From: Pseudoduganella dura
GTDB taxonomy: Bacteria > Pseudomonadota > Gammaproteobacteria > Burkholderiales > Burkholderiaceae_D
Assembly: GCF_009727155.1 (NCBI RefSeq)
Contig: NZ_WNWM01000002.1
Span: 6,820,001-6,884,000 of the forward strand
Reading direction: 5' to 3'
Length of the DNA: 64,000 nt
Shown here: positions 8,175 to 17,306 of the stretch, one piece after another
Layout: each line of letters starts with the position of its first letter
Position numbering within the stretch: position 1 is the first letter of the stretch
The notes under the pieces: model-generated
Seen by the model: the letters and a program-made list of their open reading frames with translations, nothing else
Told to the model about the DNA's origin: nothing
Database searches by the model: none
Position numbers and translations under genes: made by a program

Positions 8175-9400
8175 CCGAGACCAATCAAGAACAGCAAACC
8201 CGGCAGCAAAACGAACAGCACGGCGGCGACCGGCCGGACCGGCAGCACCTGGCCACGCGCGTGATCCACGCCGGCCAGTACCCCGATCCGTCGACCGGCG
8301 CGATCATGCCGCCGATCTATGCCACGTCGACCTTCGTGCAGCAAAGCCCCGGCGTGCACAAGGGCCTGGACTACGGCCGCTCGCACAACCCCACGCGCTG
8401 GGCGTTCGAGCGCTGCGTGGCCGACCTGGAAGGCGGCGCGCAAGGCTACGCGTTCGCCTCCGGCCTGGCGGCGATCTCCACGGTGCTCGAACTGCTCGAC
8501 GCCGGCTCGCACATCGTGGCCGGCGACGACATGTACGGCGGCAGCTACCGCCTGTTCGAGCGGGTGCGCCGCCGCAGCGCCGGCCACGAATTCACGTATG
8601 CCGACCTGACCGACCCGGAAAACCTGCTCGCCGCGCTGCGCCCGGAAACGAAGATGGTGTGGGTGGAAACCCCGACCAATCCGATGCTCAAGCTGGCCGA
8701 CCTGGCGGCCATCGCCCGCATCTGCCGCGAGCGCGGCATCATCGCCGTGGCGGACAACACGTTCGCCAGCCCGATCGTGCAGCGCCCGCTGGAACATGGC
8801 TTCGACATCGTCGTGCACTCGGCCACCAAGTACCTGAACGGCCACTCGGACATCATCGGCGGCATCGCCGTCGTGGCCGGCGAGGAGCGGCAGGCCGCAT
8901 GGCGCGAGCAGCTCGGCTTCCTGCAGAATTCCGTGGGCGCGATCCTCGGTCCGTTCGACAGCTTCCTGGCCCTGCGCGGCGTGAAGACGCTGGCGATCCG
9001 CCTGGAACGCTACTGCGCCAGCGCGCTCGAACTGGCGCAGTGGCTGCACGAACAGCCGAAGGTGCGCAAGGTGTTCTACCCCGGCCTTGAAACGCACCCG
9101 CAGCACGAACTGGCGCGGCGCCAGATGGAAGGCTTCGGCGGCATCATCTCGATCGACCTGGCCACCGACCTGGCCGGCGCGCGGCGTTTCCTGGAGCGCT
9201 GCGAAGTGTTCGCGCTGGCCGAAAGCCTGGGCGGCGTGGAAAGCCTGATCGAACACCCGGCGCTGATGACGCATGCGACGATCCCGGCCGCTCAGCGCGC
9301 GCAACTGGGGATCGGCGACGGCCTGGTGCGCCTTTCCGTGGGCATCGAGGACGTGGGCGACCTGCGCAGGGACCTGGCCGGCGCGCTGGCCGCGATCTGA
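8171..9400 (+). CDS. Cystathionine gamma-lyase (PLP-dependent transsulfuration enzyme)
   Basis: A 409-aa Cys/Met-metabolism PLP enzyme. The internal aldimine lysine is K220 in the SATKYLNG motif. It most likely cleaves cystathionine to cysteine, 2-oxobutyrate and ammonia, given its coupling to the beta-synthase. The sequence class also contains cystathionine gamma-synthases and methionine gamma-lyases, so the exact reaction rests on context. The GTG start at 8171 overlaps the previous stop (GTGA). The first ~25 residues are Gln/Glu-rich and precede the conserved TRVIHAG block. Confidence 0.9.
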   Translation: MTETNQEQQTRQQNEQHGGDRPDRQHLATRVIHAGQYPDPSTGAIMPPIYATSTFVQQSPGVHKGLDYGRSHNPTRWAFERCVADLEGGAQGYAFASGLAAISTVLELLDAGSHIVAGDDMYGGSYRLFERVRRRSAGHEFTYADLTDPENLLAALRPETKMVWVETPTNPMLKLADLAAIARICRERGIIAVADNTFASPIVQRPLEHGFDIVVHSATKYLNGHSDIIGGIAVVAGEERQAAWREQLGFLQNSVGAILGPFDSFLALRGVKTLAIRLERYCASALELAQWLHEQPKVRKVFYPGLETHPQHELARRQMEGFGGIISIDLATDLAGARRFLERCEVFALAESLGGVESLIEHPALMTHATIPAAQRAQLGIGDGLVRLSVGIEDVGDLRRDLAGALAAI

Positions 9401-9446
9401 GCGGCCGGCCCGGCCCGCGTTCCCGCGCGGCCGATCGGGTGCCCCG

Positions 9447-10844
9447 CTAATCCGGCCGCCGCGCTTCGTCCTTGCCGAACACGCGCTGGACGAAATTTTC
9501 CAGCGCGCGGAACACGCCTTCGACGCCGAAGCCGGCGATGAACGACAGCGCCGACCCGGACAGCGCCCACGCATCGAGCAGGCCTTTCGATTCGCCGGGC
9601 GCCGCGCCGGAAGGGTTGATGAACAGGCCGATGCAGGCGCCGATGGTGCCGCCCAGCGCCAGCTGCAGCAGCGCCAGCGTCGAGTCGCGCGGCGACAGCA
9701 GGCTTTCCCGCATGCGTTCCCACAACCGGCGCAGCACGGCAGCGCCCGCGCCCAGCACGCCGTAGGCCAGCGGCAGCAGCGACGTGCCCACCACCAGGGT
9801 GACGATCCGGGCCATTTCCTCGGTGCCGCGGCGGCGCACGTTCAGCTCTTCCGGGTCCTGCGTGGGCGGCGGCTCGAAGCGGTAGAACGCGCCGTAGAAC
9901 GCCCGCCACGGGGCCAGCCACTCGCGCAGGTTCATCCGCACTGCGCGGCGCTCCTCGCGCAGTGCCTCGGCGCGGGAGCAGTACTGGTATTCCTCCGTGG
10001 TGCGGTAGCGCGGCGTTTTGTCCGGGTCCGCCAGCGTGCAGAAGCGCACCGGTTCCGGATCGCGCGCCAGCCTGCCGGTGGCATCGGCCGCCATCAGCCG
10101 CGCGCGCTCGTCGGCCGTGTATTTCAGTTCGGCGGTGGAGATCTCCGCGCGCAGTTCGCTCGTGTGCCGGCGCACCACATCGAGGTGGCCGAGGATCACG
10201 TTCCCCGCCGCCACGTGCCACGACAGCACGCAGGTGAACGCCAGGGACGACAGCAGGAACAGCACGAGCCACAGCATGCGCCGGTTGAAGTTGATGGCCA
10301 CGCCGATCAGGCCCGGGTAGGCGTAACGGGCCAGCGTGACGCGCGTGGGCTTGTCCCACAGTTCCCCGCCCTGCCGTCGCTGCGCCAGTACCGCCGGCGG
10401 CGCTTCCTCGCCGCTGCGCCTGAACAGGTCGCACAGCAGGCGGCGTACCTTGTTCAACTTCTTGCGCCGGTCTTCCTCGCCAACGACGAGGATCGTGAAC
10501 GCCACGGTGAGCCCGGTCGCCGGGCGCGCCACGGCGTTCAGCATGTCCTTCGCGCGCATCAGGGCCACGGCCTGCGTCAGGCGCAGCACGGGGTCGGTGG
10601 CGGGGGCAAGCCCGATTTCGCAGATGGTGCCGATGATCAGCGCCGGGTCGGCCCCGGTTTCGGCGCGCAGGTCCTTGTCCCAGCGGCCGGAGATATGGTC
10701 GAGCAGCAGGAAGACTTCGTACAGCTCGCGCACGAAAATGAATTCCTCGAGCCGCACCCTTTCGCCATCGCCCGGCGCAGGGTCGGGTGGCGGCCCGGGT
10801 GGCGGCCCGCGGGTTGGACCAATTTCTTCGGGGGTTGTGGACAT
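9447..10844 (-). CDS. Unknown integral membrane protein
   Basis: A 465-aa protein that I do not recognise. It opens with a Pro/Gly-rich stretch, then a mixed helical region. Hydrophobic segments lie at about 105-120 (weak), 190-215 (strong, LWLVLFLLSSLAF), 345-370 and 390-415, with another near 430-450. A soluble Arg/Glu-rich domain separates the second from the third. The ATG at 10844 is preceded by GGAGGAGG; a GTG four codons upstream would bury that site. The gene converges with the cystathionine lyase and is probably single. No catalytic motif is visible. Confidence 0.75.
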   Translation of the reverse strand: MSTTPEEIGPTRGPPPGPPPDPAPGDGERVRLEEFIFVRELYEVFLLLDHISGRWDKDLRAETGADPALIIGTICEIGLAPATDPVLRLTQAVALMRAKDMLNAVARPATGLTVAFTILVVGEEDRRKKLNKVRRLLCDLFRRSGEEAPPAVLAQRRQGGELWDKPTRVTLARYAYPGLIGVAINFNRRMLWLVLFLLSSLAFTCVLSWHVAAGNVILGHLDVVRRHTSELRAEISTAELKYTADERARLMAADATGRLARDPEPVRFCTLADPDKTPRYRTTEEYQYCSRAEALREERRAVRMNLREWLAPWRAFYGAFYRFEPPPTQDPEELNVRRRGTEEMARIVTLVVGTSLLPLAYGVLGAGAAVLRRLWERMRESLLSPRDSTLALLQLALGGTIGACIGLFINPSGAAPGESKGLLDAWALSGSALSFIAGFGVEGVFRALENFVQRVFGKDEARRPD

Positions 10845-10950
10845 GGCCTCCTCCACCGTGCTGGTGAGGCCATTCTACGCCCGCGCCGCCCGCCCGATGG
10901 CCGGCGGCGTCAGCCGCTTTTGCGCAAACGAGACACTGGCGTGCGCACTA

Positions 10951-11012
10951 CAGCCCCGGAATCACGGCCCGGAATCACAGCCCTGAATCACAGCCCTGAA
11001 TCACAGCCCTGG
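10951..11012. repeat. 13-bp tandem repeat at the 3' end of the acylase gene
   Basis: About four to five copies of a 13-base unit close to CAGCCCTGAATCA run from 10951 to the acylase stop codon region. The innermost copy includes the stop, so the repeat probably arose by slippage there. Confidence 0.75.
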
Positions 11013-13220
11013 ATGGTACTGCCGCTCCAGCTGCTTCAGCACGTCTTCCTTGTAGAACAGCACGTCCTTGAACTCGCCGCGCGCATACATCTCCGCCTGG
11101 TCGCTGAAGTGCGGCGACGCCGGATCGCCGCTCTGCCCGCCGGCCAGGATGCTTTTCGCGCGGATCTTCGGCCCGAACTCGACGGCGGCCACGAAGCTGT
11201 TGCCCCGGTCGCCGTAGATGCGCTTCGTGGTTTGCGGCGACGTCATGCCGTACGCCGCCAGCGCGCCCCAGTTGCCGGAGGCATAGGGCACCGGGATGCT
11301 GGGCTTGCTGTCGTCGAACGGCTGCACGATGTCGCCAGTGAGCCGCTGGAACCGGTTGATCTCGCCCCATGGCGTGCGCCACGTGCCGAACGCGCTCTCC
11401 AATCTTGCCGACGCGCGCGACAGCGCCTCCAGCCGCTGCACCGGCGTGAGGCGCTTCTCGGCATATTCGAGCACCGGCATGCCCTCCTCCTTCGCCGCCG
11501 GTCCATGGGTCTTCACCAGGTCCTGCAGCCAGTAGATGCCCAGCGACGTGGGCACCGACGTCAGTGAATAGCGCATGTCCCAGTCGCGCAGCTCGGCGAC
11601 CTGGCCCGCCAGGCCGGCCTTTTGCAGCGAGCTTGCCGGGGTTTCATCGTAGGCCTGCACCAGCAGCGGCAGCAGCGGCTCGAACGCCGTCAGGCGGCTG
11701 TCGTAGGCCGCCGCGATCAGCGATTCCAGCGTGAAATCGTTTTTGTTTTCCAGCACGCGCACGGCGTGGATGCCGCGCGGGTTTTCCGGGTTCATCGACA
11801 TGTAGGCGGGATAATCCTGCCTGCGCGGGCTGTATTGCCCGGCCGCCGAATAGGGCCAGTTGTTCGTGTTCTGGATCCAGCCGTTCTTCGGATTGAACAG
11901 GCGGATGGTTTCCTCCACGCTGTGCAGGCCCTTCCAGTCGGTGGCCGGATCGCTGCCGTCCACCGGTTTCGTGTAATCGAAGCGCGGGTCGCGTTTCGGA
12001 ATGAAATTGCCGTGGAAATAGGCGATATTGCCGTCCGCATCGGCATACACGGTGTTGTTCGACGAATTGGTGCGCAGCGCCATCGCCTTCCAGAACGCCT
12101 TGTAGTCGCGCGCCTTGGTGCGCAGGTACGACTGCTGCAGCGCCTTCAGCGGCTCGTTCATCAGCGCCACGGACACCCACTTGTCGCCCTCGCGCCGCAC
12201 CACCGGGCCATGGTGCGTGAAATAGGCGGTGACCTTCTTTTCCGCCATGCCGCCGATGACCTTGAACGGCAGGGTGATCTCCACCTCCTTCACCTGGCGC
12301 AGTTCCTTGCCGTACTGGTACCAGTACTTGCCGTCCTTCCTGACGACGGTTTCCAGGAACTCGTCGATGACGTCGCCGCCGCCGGACGTGTGCATCCAGC
12401 CCAGCCGGTCGTTGAACCCCTGGTAGACGAAGAACTGGCCCCACGTGACGGCGCCGTAGGCATTGAGCCCCGCCTCGCTGACCACGTGGATCTCGGGCCG
12501 GAAGTAGAACGACGTGTGCGGATTGATCATCAGGAGCGCGTTGCCGCTGCTGCTGATCTTCGGCGCGATGGCGAAGCCGTTCGAGCCGCCCGGCTCCTTG
12601 TCCAGGCCGCCGCGACCGGACGCCGACGGGGATTCCTGCAGAGGCGCGGCGGCCAGCACCGGGATATCCGCGTAAAAACGGTGCAGCGCCGGCACGTCCA
12701 CTTCCTCGATGTCGCCGCCGATGCTGCCTTCCGAGAAGCTCAGCGCCATCCACGGCTCGAAGCGCGCGATCAGTTGCGGCCGCACCTGCGGGTGCGTGTG
12801 CAGGTACCAGTTCAGGCCATCGGCCCAGGCGTTCATCAGCCCCTTCAGCCATGCCGGGCTGGCCTTGTACTGCGCCTTGAGCCCTTCGGGACGGATGAAC
12901 AGCTTCATCCGCAGGTCTTCATACAGCGCCTTTTCGCCGTCCACCTCGGCCGTGCGGCCCAGCGCGGTGATGAAATTGCGCTCCACCCGCCGGAAATCGT
13001 CTTCCGCCTGCGCGAACAGCATGCCGAAGACCGCATCCGCATCCGTCTTGCCGTACACGTGCGGGATGCCCCACCTGTCGCGCAGGATCGTCACGCGCTT
13101 GGCCTGCGCCTGCAGGCGCAGCACCTCGGCGGCATCGAGCTTCGTGGCCGCCGGCCCGGCGGGAGCCGCCAGCGCAGCGATCGGAAGGAGGCAGGCAATT
13201 GCGACGGCGGTTCTCGGCAT
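11001..13220 (-). CDS. Penicillin acylase family protein (Ntn-hydrolase)
   Basis: A 739-aa exported amidohydrolase of the group that includes penicillin G acylase and acyl-homoserine-lactone acylases. The signal peptide spans about residues 1-19 (ending ALAAPAG). The N-terminal nucleophile is S213 in GGSNGFAIA, exposed by autocatalytic removal of a spacer between the alpha and beta chains. Other typical blocks are WGIPHVYG near residue 50 and a HGPV block in the beta chain. The ATG at 13220 has AAGGG upstream and directly begins the signal peptide, so the in-frame ATG five codons upstream is not used. The substrate could be an AHL signal or another amide. Confidence 0.9.
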   Translation of the reverse strand: MPRTAVAIACLLPIAALAAPAGPAATKLDAAEVLRLQAQAKRVTILRDRWGIPHVYGKTDADAVFGMLFAQAEDDFRRVERNFITALGRTAEVDGEKALYEDLRMKLFIRPEGLKAQYKASPAWLKGLMNAWADGLNWYLHTHPQVRPQLIARFEPWMALSFSEGSIGGDIEEVDVPALHRFYADIPVLAAAPLQESPSASGRGGLDKEPGGSNGFAIAPKISSSGNALLMINPHTSFYFRPEIHVVSEAGLNAYGAVTWGQFFVYQGFNDRLGWMHTSGGGDVIDEFLETVVRKDGKYWYQYGKELRQVKEVEITLPFKVIGGMAEKKVTAYFTHHGPVVRREGDKWVSVALMNEPLKALQQSYLRTKARDYKAFWKAMALRTNSSNNTVYADADGNIAYFHGNFIPKRDPRFDYTKPVDGSDPATDWKGLHSVEETIRLFNPKNGWIQNTNNWPYSAAGQYSPRRQDYPAYMSMNPENPRGIHAVRVLENKNDFTLESLIAAAYDSRLTAFEPLLPLLVQAYDETPASSLQKAGLAGQVAELRDWDMRYSLTSVPTSLGIYWLQDLVKTHGPAAKEEGMPVLEYAEKRLTPVQRLEALSRASARLESAFGTWRTPWGEINRFQRLTGDIVQPFDDSKPSIPVPYASGNWGALAAYGMTSPQTTKRIYGDRGNSFVAAVEFGPKIRAKSILAGGQSGDPASPHFSDQAEMYARGEFKDVLFYKEDVLKQLERQYHPGL

Positions 13221-13338
13221 TTCAGGACCCTTCATGGCGGTGGATTGGGTGATGCGGGATGCGGCGTGTTGCGGTTACATATATAAAAGGTCGAAGATAA
13301 AGACCGGCCCGTCATGGGCCGCTCCACGATGCAGCGGA

Positions 13339-14187
13339 CTACGATGCGTCGACCAGCTGTTCGATCCGGTCGCGCAGCCCGGCATTCTCGGCACGCAGCG
13401 CGGCATTCTTTGCCTTCAGCTCGGCCACTTCCGCGCGCAGGTGCTCGACTTCCGTCAGCGGCTGGCCCGGCTGCGATGGTGTCTCGCCACCATCCTCCCA
13501 CGGGGCCGGCTTCGCCGGCTTGGCCGGGCGGGATGCGGCGCGCTGGTCGCGCACTTCCTTCGCGGCCTGCTGCAGCGATTTCTTGCCGCCGGCGACGGCG
13601 CTGACCTGGTCTTCCGCCGGCAGCGACGCCACGGTGGCCGCGGCGTTGATCGAGATCGTGCCGGTGCGCACGGCTTCCACCAGTTCCGGCGTGGCCGTCT
13701 TCTGGATCTTCTCGATCTGCGAGATGGTATTGCTGGACAGGCGCGCGGCGCGCGCGATGTCCTCGCGCGACGTGCGCACCTTCGGCGCGGCCGCTTCGGC
13801 ATCGGAGTCGGGCGGCGCGATGGCCGCATCTTCCGCCCTGATGCGCGCGGCGTCGGCTTCCAGCCGCTTGGCCAGGATATCCTTCTTGCGCAGCGCGAGC
13901 ACGCCGCGCTGGAAGTCGGACACGCTGCGGCGGCCCAGGTGGTTGTCGATCATCCACAACATCACGTCTTCCATGCTGCCGAAGCGTTCGTTCTGCACGA
14001 CCTTGAAGGGAATGCCGTGTTTCTGGCAGATGGCATAGCGGTTATGGCCGTCGACGAGCACGTCGTTCCACAGCACGAGCGCATCGCGGCACCCTTCGGC
14101 CAGCAGGCTGCGCTCGAGCGCATCGTGCTCGGCCTCGGTCAGCGGCTCGATATAGGCGCGCAGACTGTCGTTAATCTGGATTTGCAT
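13339..14187 (-). CDS. ParB/RepB-like partition-type protein
   Basis: A 282-aa protein with a ParB N-terminal nucleotide-binding-like motif (VDGHNRY at about 45-51), a central helix-turn-helix region around 155-180 (SREDIARAARLSSNTIS), an Ala/Lys-rich linker and a C-terminal coiled coil at about 240-280 with regular Leu/Glu/Ala heptads. It has no ParA neighbour and is on the chromosome, so a regulatory role is as likely as segregation. The ATG at 14187 has AAGGA eight bases upstream. It lies next to tRNA-Leu at the border of the low-GC island. Confidence 0.75.
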   Translation of the reverse strand: MQIQINDSLRAYIEPLTEAEHDALERSLLAEGCRDALVLWNDVLVDGHNRYAICQKHGIPFKVVQNERFGSMEDVMLWMIDNHLGRRSVSDFQRGVLALRKKDILAKRLEADAARIRAEDAAIAPPDSDAEAAAPKVRTSREDIARAARLSSNTISQIEKIQKTATPELVEAVRTGTISINAAATVASLPAEDQVSAVAGGKKSLQQAAKEVRDQRAASRPAKPAKPAPWEDGGETPSQPGQPLTEVEHLRAEVAELKAKNAALRAENAGLRDRIEQLVDAS

Positions 14188-14355
14188 TGGCGGTGTTCCT
14201 TGAAAAAGCAAGCGGCACGCCGTTGGCGTGCCGTCCAGCATGCTACACCAATGGGGCGGGTGGCGGAAGTTCGGGGTGGCGGGATCGAAGGCTCCTCGGG
14301 ACATGCACGGGGGCTCTGGAAGTTAGCGTGCGGACATGTCATAATGCCGGGCTGT

Positions 14356-14442
14356 GCCCCGGTGGTGAAATTGGTAGACACACCGGACTTAAAATCCGTT
14401 GCCTGCAAGGGCGTGCCGGTTCGATTCCGGCCCGGGGCACCA
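14356..14442 (+). tRNA. tRNA-Leu(TAA)
   Basis: A type II tRNA with a 7-bp acceptor stem GCCCCGG/CCGGGGC, a D-loop with GGTAGACA, the anticodon loop CTTAAAA (anticodon TAA), a long variable arm, the T-loop TTCGATTC and an encoded CCA end. Confidence 0.96.
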
Positions 14443-14596
14443 GTCTACATGCGGGTTTCAAGCGAAGTGACCACTATCAAAACGCTTGAACGTTTTTCCG
14501 CAATCCTGACTCTTTTCCGCCATAATGTTAAATGCCTCTTTCTGAGGCATGCGGAATTGTGTCATAAATCACCGCGGCGGATGCTCCCCGGGATCG

Positions 14597-14773
14597 CTAG
14601 GCCTCATCCCTCGAACCGTTCACCATCCTGCCGAGCGCCCGCTCGATCGCCTCCCAGTGCTCGTCCAAAACGCACGCCGTGAACGGTGGCGAGTGGGTCG
14701 TTTCCAGCTCGTCGGCAAGGTCTCGCAGCGCGTCGCCAGCCTCTTCGATCGACATCCGTTCATTTTCTTCCAT
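14597..14773 (-). CDS. Small acidic protein of unknown function
   Basis: A 58-aa reading frame with a strong ribosome binding site (GGGAGG, five bases before the ATG at 14773). The product is rich in Glu and Asp and predicted helical. I see no known domain. It lies between tRNA-Leu and the low-GC gene, facing away from the latter. Confidence 0.55.
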   Translation of the reverse strand: MEENERMSIEEAGDALRDLADELETTHSPPFTACVLDEHWEAIERALGRMVNGSRDEA

Positions 14774-14994
14774 GTGCCCTCCCACGCGAATGGTTGGCGG
14801 GCGCCACTGGCGCAGGTTGATCCGCGTCAAAGGCTGAGCAGCTTAGAAGGTAAAAGTCCAGTTTGCATTCCACGACTGCTGAGTGCATCATCTATATAGT
14901 TAACTACCTTGCTATACACTGCAAGGAACTCATTAGCTATCGTAGCCTGATCTTCGGCCAATTCCAAACATCCACCTCGACAGTGATCTCGATC

Positions 14995-15933
14995 ATGCTT
15001 AAGATAGTCTCAACAAACGAAACTGATATTACAGGACTAAGTAGTTTCACCGGAATACAAAAGCGCTTGACTGAGGCCTGCGAATGGCTAAAAAGAAATG
15101 GCGTGCAAGTTTCCAACACTCGTGTTGGTAGGTATCTAAAAATCCTAAGGGAACTAAATGAGGCACGAGCGAATAATTCTTTAGACGCTTACCATGAAAA
15201 AAATGGTCATGTATGGATAAATGCAGCCTTCGAAAGCGAGGAATTAATTTGGCTCTATAACAGCCTTAAAGAACACAGTAACGAAAAAGTTATTGAGCGA
15301 TTAAAACTTGCTGTGAAAGGTAATGACCTGTTTGCTACAGACGAATCAGATAATGCGAGCGGCCGCAACTTTAGCTTGGAGTTATCGACCGCTGGTGCGT
15401 TTGCTGCTACAGGATCTAGCGTCGACTTCGGTGGCGAGGCGGATGTCAGGGTTCTATTTCATGAACGTGAGTTATTTATCGAGTGCAAACGCCTCAAATC
15501 TGCCAACAAGGCTGAGAAGCGAATAAAGCATGGCTTTGAGCAGCTCAAAAAAAGATACTCTACAGCAAACTCCGCAAAAGCAGCTCGCGGAATCTTAGTG
15601 CTTTCTATAAGTAAGCTTGCTAACGAGGGCTTTAATTTATATAAGGGAAAGAACCCCATCGAGTTGTCTCAACAGCTCCAAGCGGAAGCACGTACATTTA
15701 TCGAGGCGCATAAGCAGCAGCTTGCAAAACGCACGCGTGATAAGCGTACTATTGCTACCGTAATACTTTATGATGCTCCAGGCCACACTTCGGACTTATT
15801 TTCAATAAACAAATATATTGTTACTGTTGAGACCTATGGGAATTCGGTGGAAGATATGCTACTCAGGCAGCGTATTTCAGCGACGTTCTCGCAGGCGCTT
15901 AATAAACAGATTAGTGCAAGTCAATCGTTATGA
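14995..15933 (+). CDS. Putative PD-(D/E)XK-type nuclease, low-GC acquired gene
   Basis: A 312-aa soluble protein of unknown family. A helical N-terminal half is followed by a candidate nuclease core: E129, D150 in a GEADV strand, and E163-x-K165 in FIECKRL, spaced as in PD-(D/E)XK folds. A Lys-rich helix with a conserved-looking Gln/Lys pattern follows. The frame is open upstream to a TTG at 14863, but A/T-rich promoter-like sequence lies there, so I chose the ATG at 14995; the start is uncertain. Base composition is far lower in GC than the flanking genes and codon use differs, which indicates recent transfer next to the tRNA gene. It could be a restriction or defence nuclease; no methyltransferase is adjacent. 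Confidence 0.6.
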   Translation: MLKIVSTNETDITGLSSFTGIQKRLTEACEWLKRNGVQVSNTRVGRYLKILRELNEARANNSLDAYHEKNGHVWINAAFESEELIWLYNSLKEHSNEKVIERLKLAVKGNDLFATDESDNASGRNFSLELSTAGAFAATGSSVDFGGEADVRVLFHERELFIECKRLKSANKAEKRIKHGFEQLKKRYSTANSAKAARGILVLSISKLANEGFNLYKGKNPIELSQQLQAEARTFIEAHKQQLAKRTRDKRTIATVILYDAPGHTSDLFSINKYIVTVETYGNSVEDMLLRQRISATFSQALNKQISASQSL

Positions 15934-16005
15934 TCCCTGATGGCAAAAGTCGAAGAGCTCGGCTCAGTAGCCGTACACCTTGGACAGCGCAATCGGCAGC
16001 TTGAG

Positions 16006-16434
16006 TCAGTATGAAGATGGATTTGCCGCAGTCAGTGGCCGCACCAGCCAAACCTGCTCTCGCTTTGTCTTCTGCCCTTCCACTGTCGACTGGATTTCGT
16101 AGCCACTAAGGACAAAGCCACGCTGGTCGGCCTGTTCGACAACGGGGTTGAAGAGTGGCTTGCAAACAGAGCCCAATTCCAGCGCGCCAGGCTTCATCAG
16201 GTCGGCCATCCGCGTAGAGCCGGTGCCGCCTTGGTGGCGACCCGTAGGCCCCAGCAGCAGGCGCCCGATCAACGGCACTGCAGCCTTGAACTCGTCCCAG
16301 TGATGCGCTGGCCGTCGCGGCGTAGAAGAATCACGGCAACAGGGATGGCCAGGAGACGCTCGGTCGTGGGCGGGCTGCCCATGGAATGACTGGTGCCGAA
16401 CATTCGCGCCTCTGACAAGTACTGTACAAAACAA
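16006..16434 (-). pseudogene. Hypothetical ORF, possibly frameshifted
   Basis: The frame encodes 142 aa. The C-terminal ~95 residues look like real coding sequence, but the first ~45 are His/Arg/Pro-rich and not protein-like. In another minus frame a more natural start (MGSPPTTERLLAIPVAVILLRR) begins at about 16380 and would need one frameshift near 16300 to join the C-terminal part. I do not recognise the family. It sits in the island beside the putative nuclease. Confidence 0.4.
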
Positions 16435-16537
16435 CAGTATATCAGTGCGCTACGGCAGTACCATTTTGATTACCCGGCGGCGATTAGCTGATGCTAAGAT
16501 TCGATTGCACTTATGACAATCCACTTACTGGAATATT

Positions 16538-17065
16538 ATGAAACGCCTCCTGCTGGCCGCGCTGCTTGCGCCGACCTTCGCTCTCGCAGCGCCTCAAGAA
16601 CTGTACGTTACCTACACAGGATTCCTGAGCTATAACGCAAACGGCCTTGGGCTCTTTGTGCCTGACCTCAAGCAGGTGCTGCACGTAACTTACGAAGACT
16701 TGAATGCGAACGGTTCGATCGAGCTACAGGAGCTGACGCAATTTTCTTTCGGCGAGATCAACTTCGTTGATAGCCTGTGCGCCAGCAGGGAGAAGTGCGT
16801 AGAAAGCTTCTCCTATACCCCCGAAAGCGCGCCAGAATTTCTCGCACATGATTACAAAGACGTATCCTCTCCGACTGGCCACTCTTACGATGTGTTCGGC
16901 GGCTACCGCTATTACACCGAAGAAGCCGGGGTCACCACAGAGCATAACTTCTGGACGTTAGAGACAACGTACTCGGTATCGGCCGTTCCAGAGCCGGCTA
17001 CCTATGGGATGCTGCTCGGTGGCCTGGGGATCTTGGGCCTTGCAATGCGTTGCCGCTCTGCTTGA
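16538..17065 (+). CDS. PEP-CTERM sorting domain protein (175 aa)
   Basis: A secreted protein with an N-terminal signal peptide (about residues 1-17) and a C-terminal exosortase signal: VPEP at about 150, a hydrophobic Gly/Leu helix, and a short basic tail. It should be cleaved by an exosortase (EpsH/XrtA type) and surface-released or anchored. The mature domain is acidic and unassigned. Base composition is lower in GC than the chromosome around it, like the rest of the island. No strong ribosome binding site is visible. Confidence 0.85.
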   Translation: MKRLLLAALLAPTFALAAPQELYVTYTGFLSYNANGLGLFVPDLKQVLHVTYEDLNANGSIELQELTQFSFGEINFVDSLCASREKCVESFSYTPESAPEFLAHDYKDVSSPTGHSYDVFGGYRYYTEEAGVTTEHNFWTLETTYSVSAVPEPATYGMLLGGLGILGLAMRCRSA

Positions 17066-17306
17066 TAAAGAGTCGTTCGTTATCTTCCATGGCACCTCCC
17101 GGTTAGAATGTTACACGCACGGCATCAGCGAATCTTGATCGGCCTCAAATACGAGCTTGCTCCAGATTTTTAAACAGCAAAAGGGTTTCAGTAATGTTGC
17201 CGAAAGTTTATTTTCGATCCGTGACAATTGGAGAGGGTAAAGGACTTCGATGTAAGATACCCTAGAAAAATCTGTTGACTGCTAAATACGAAATGGAGCA
17301 AATATA

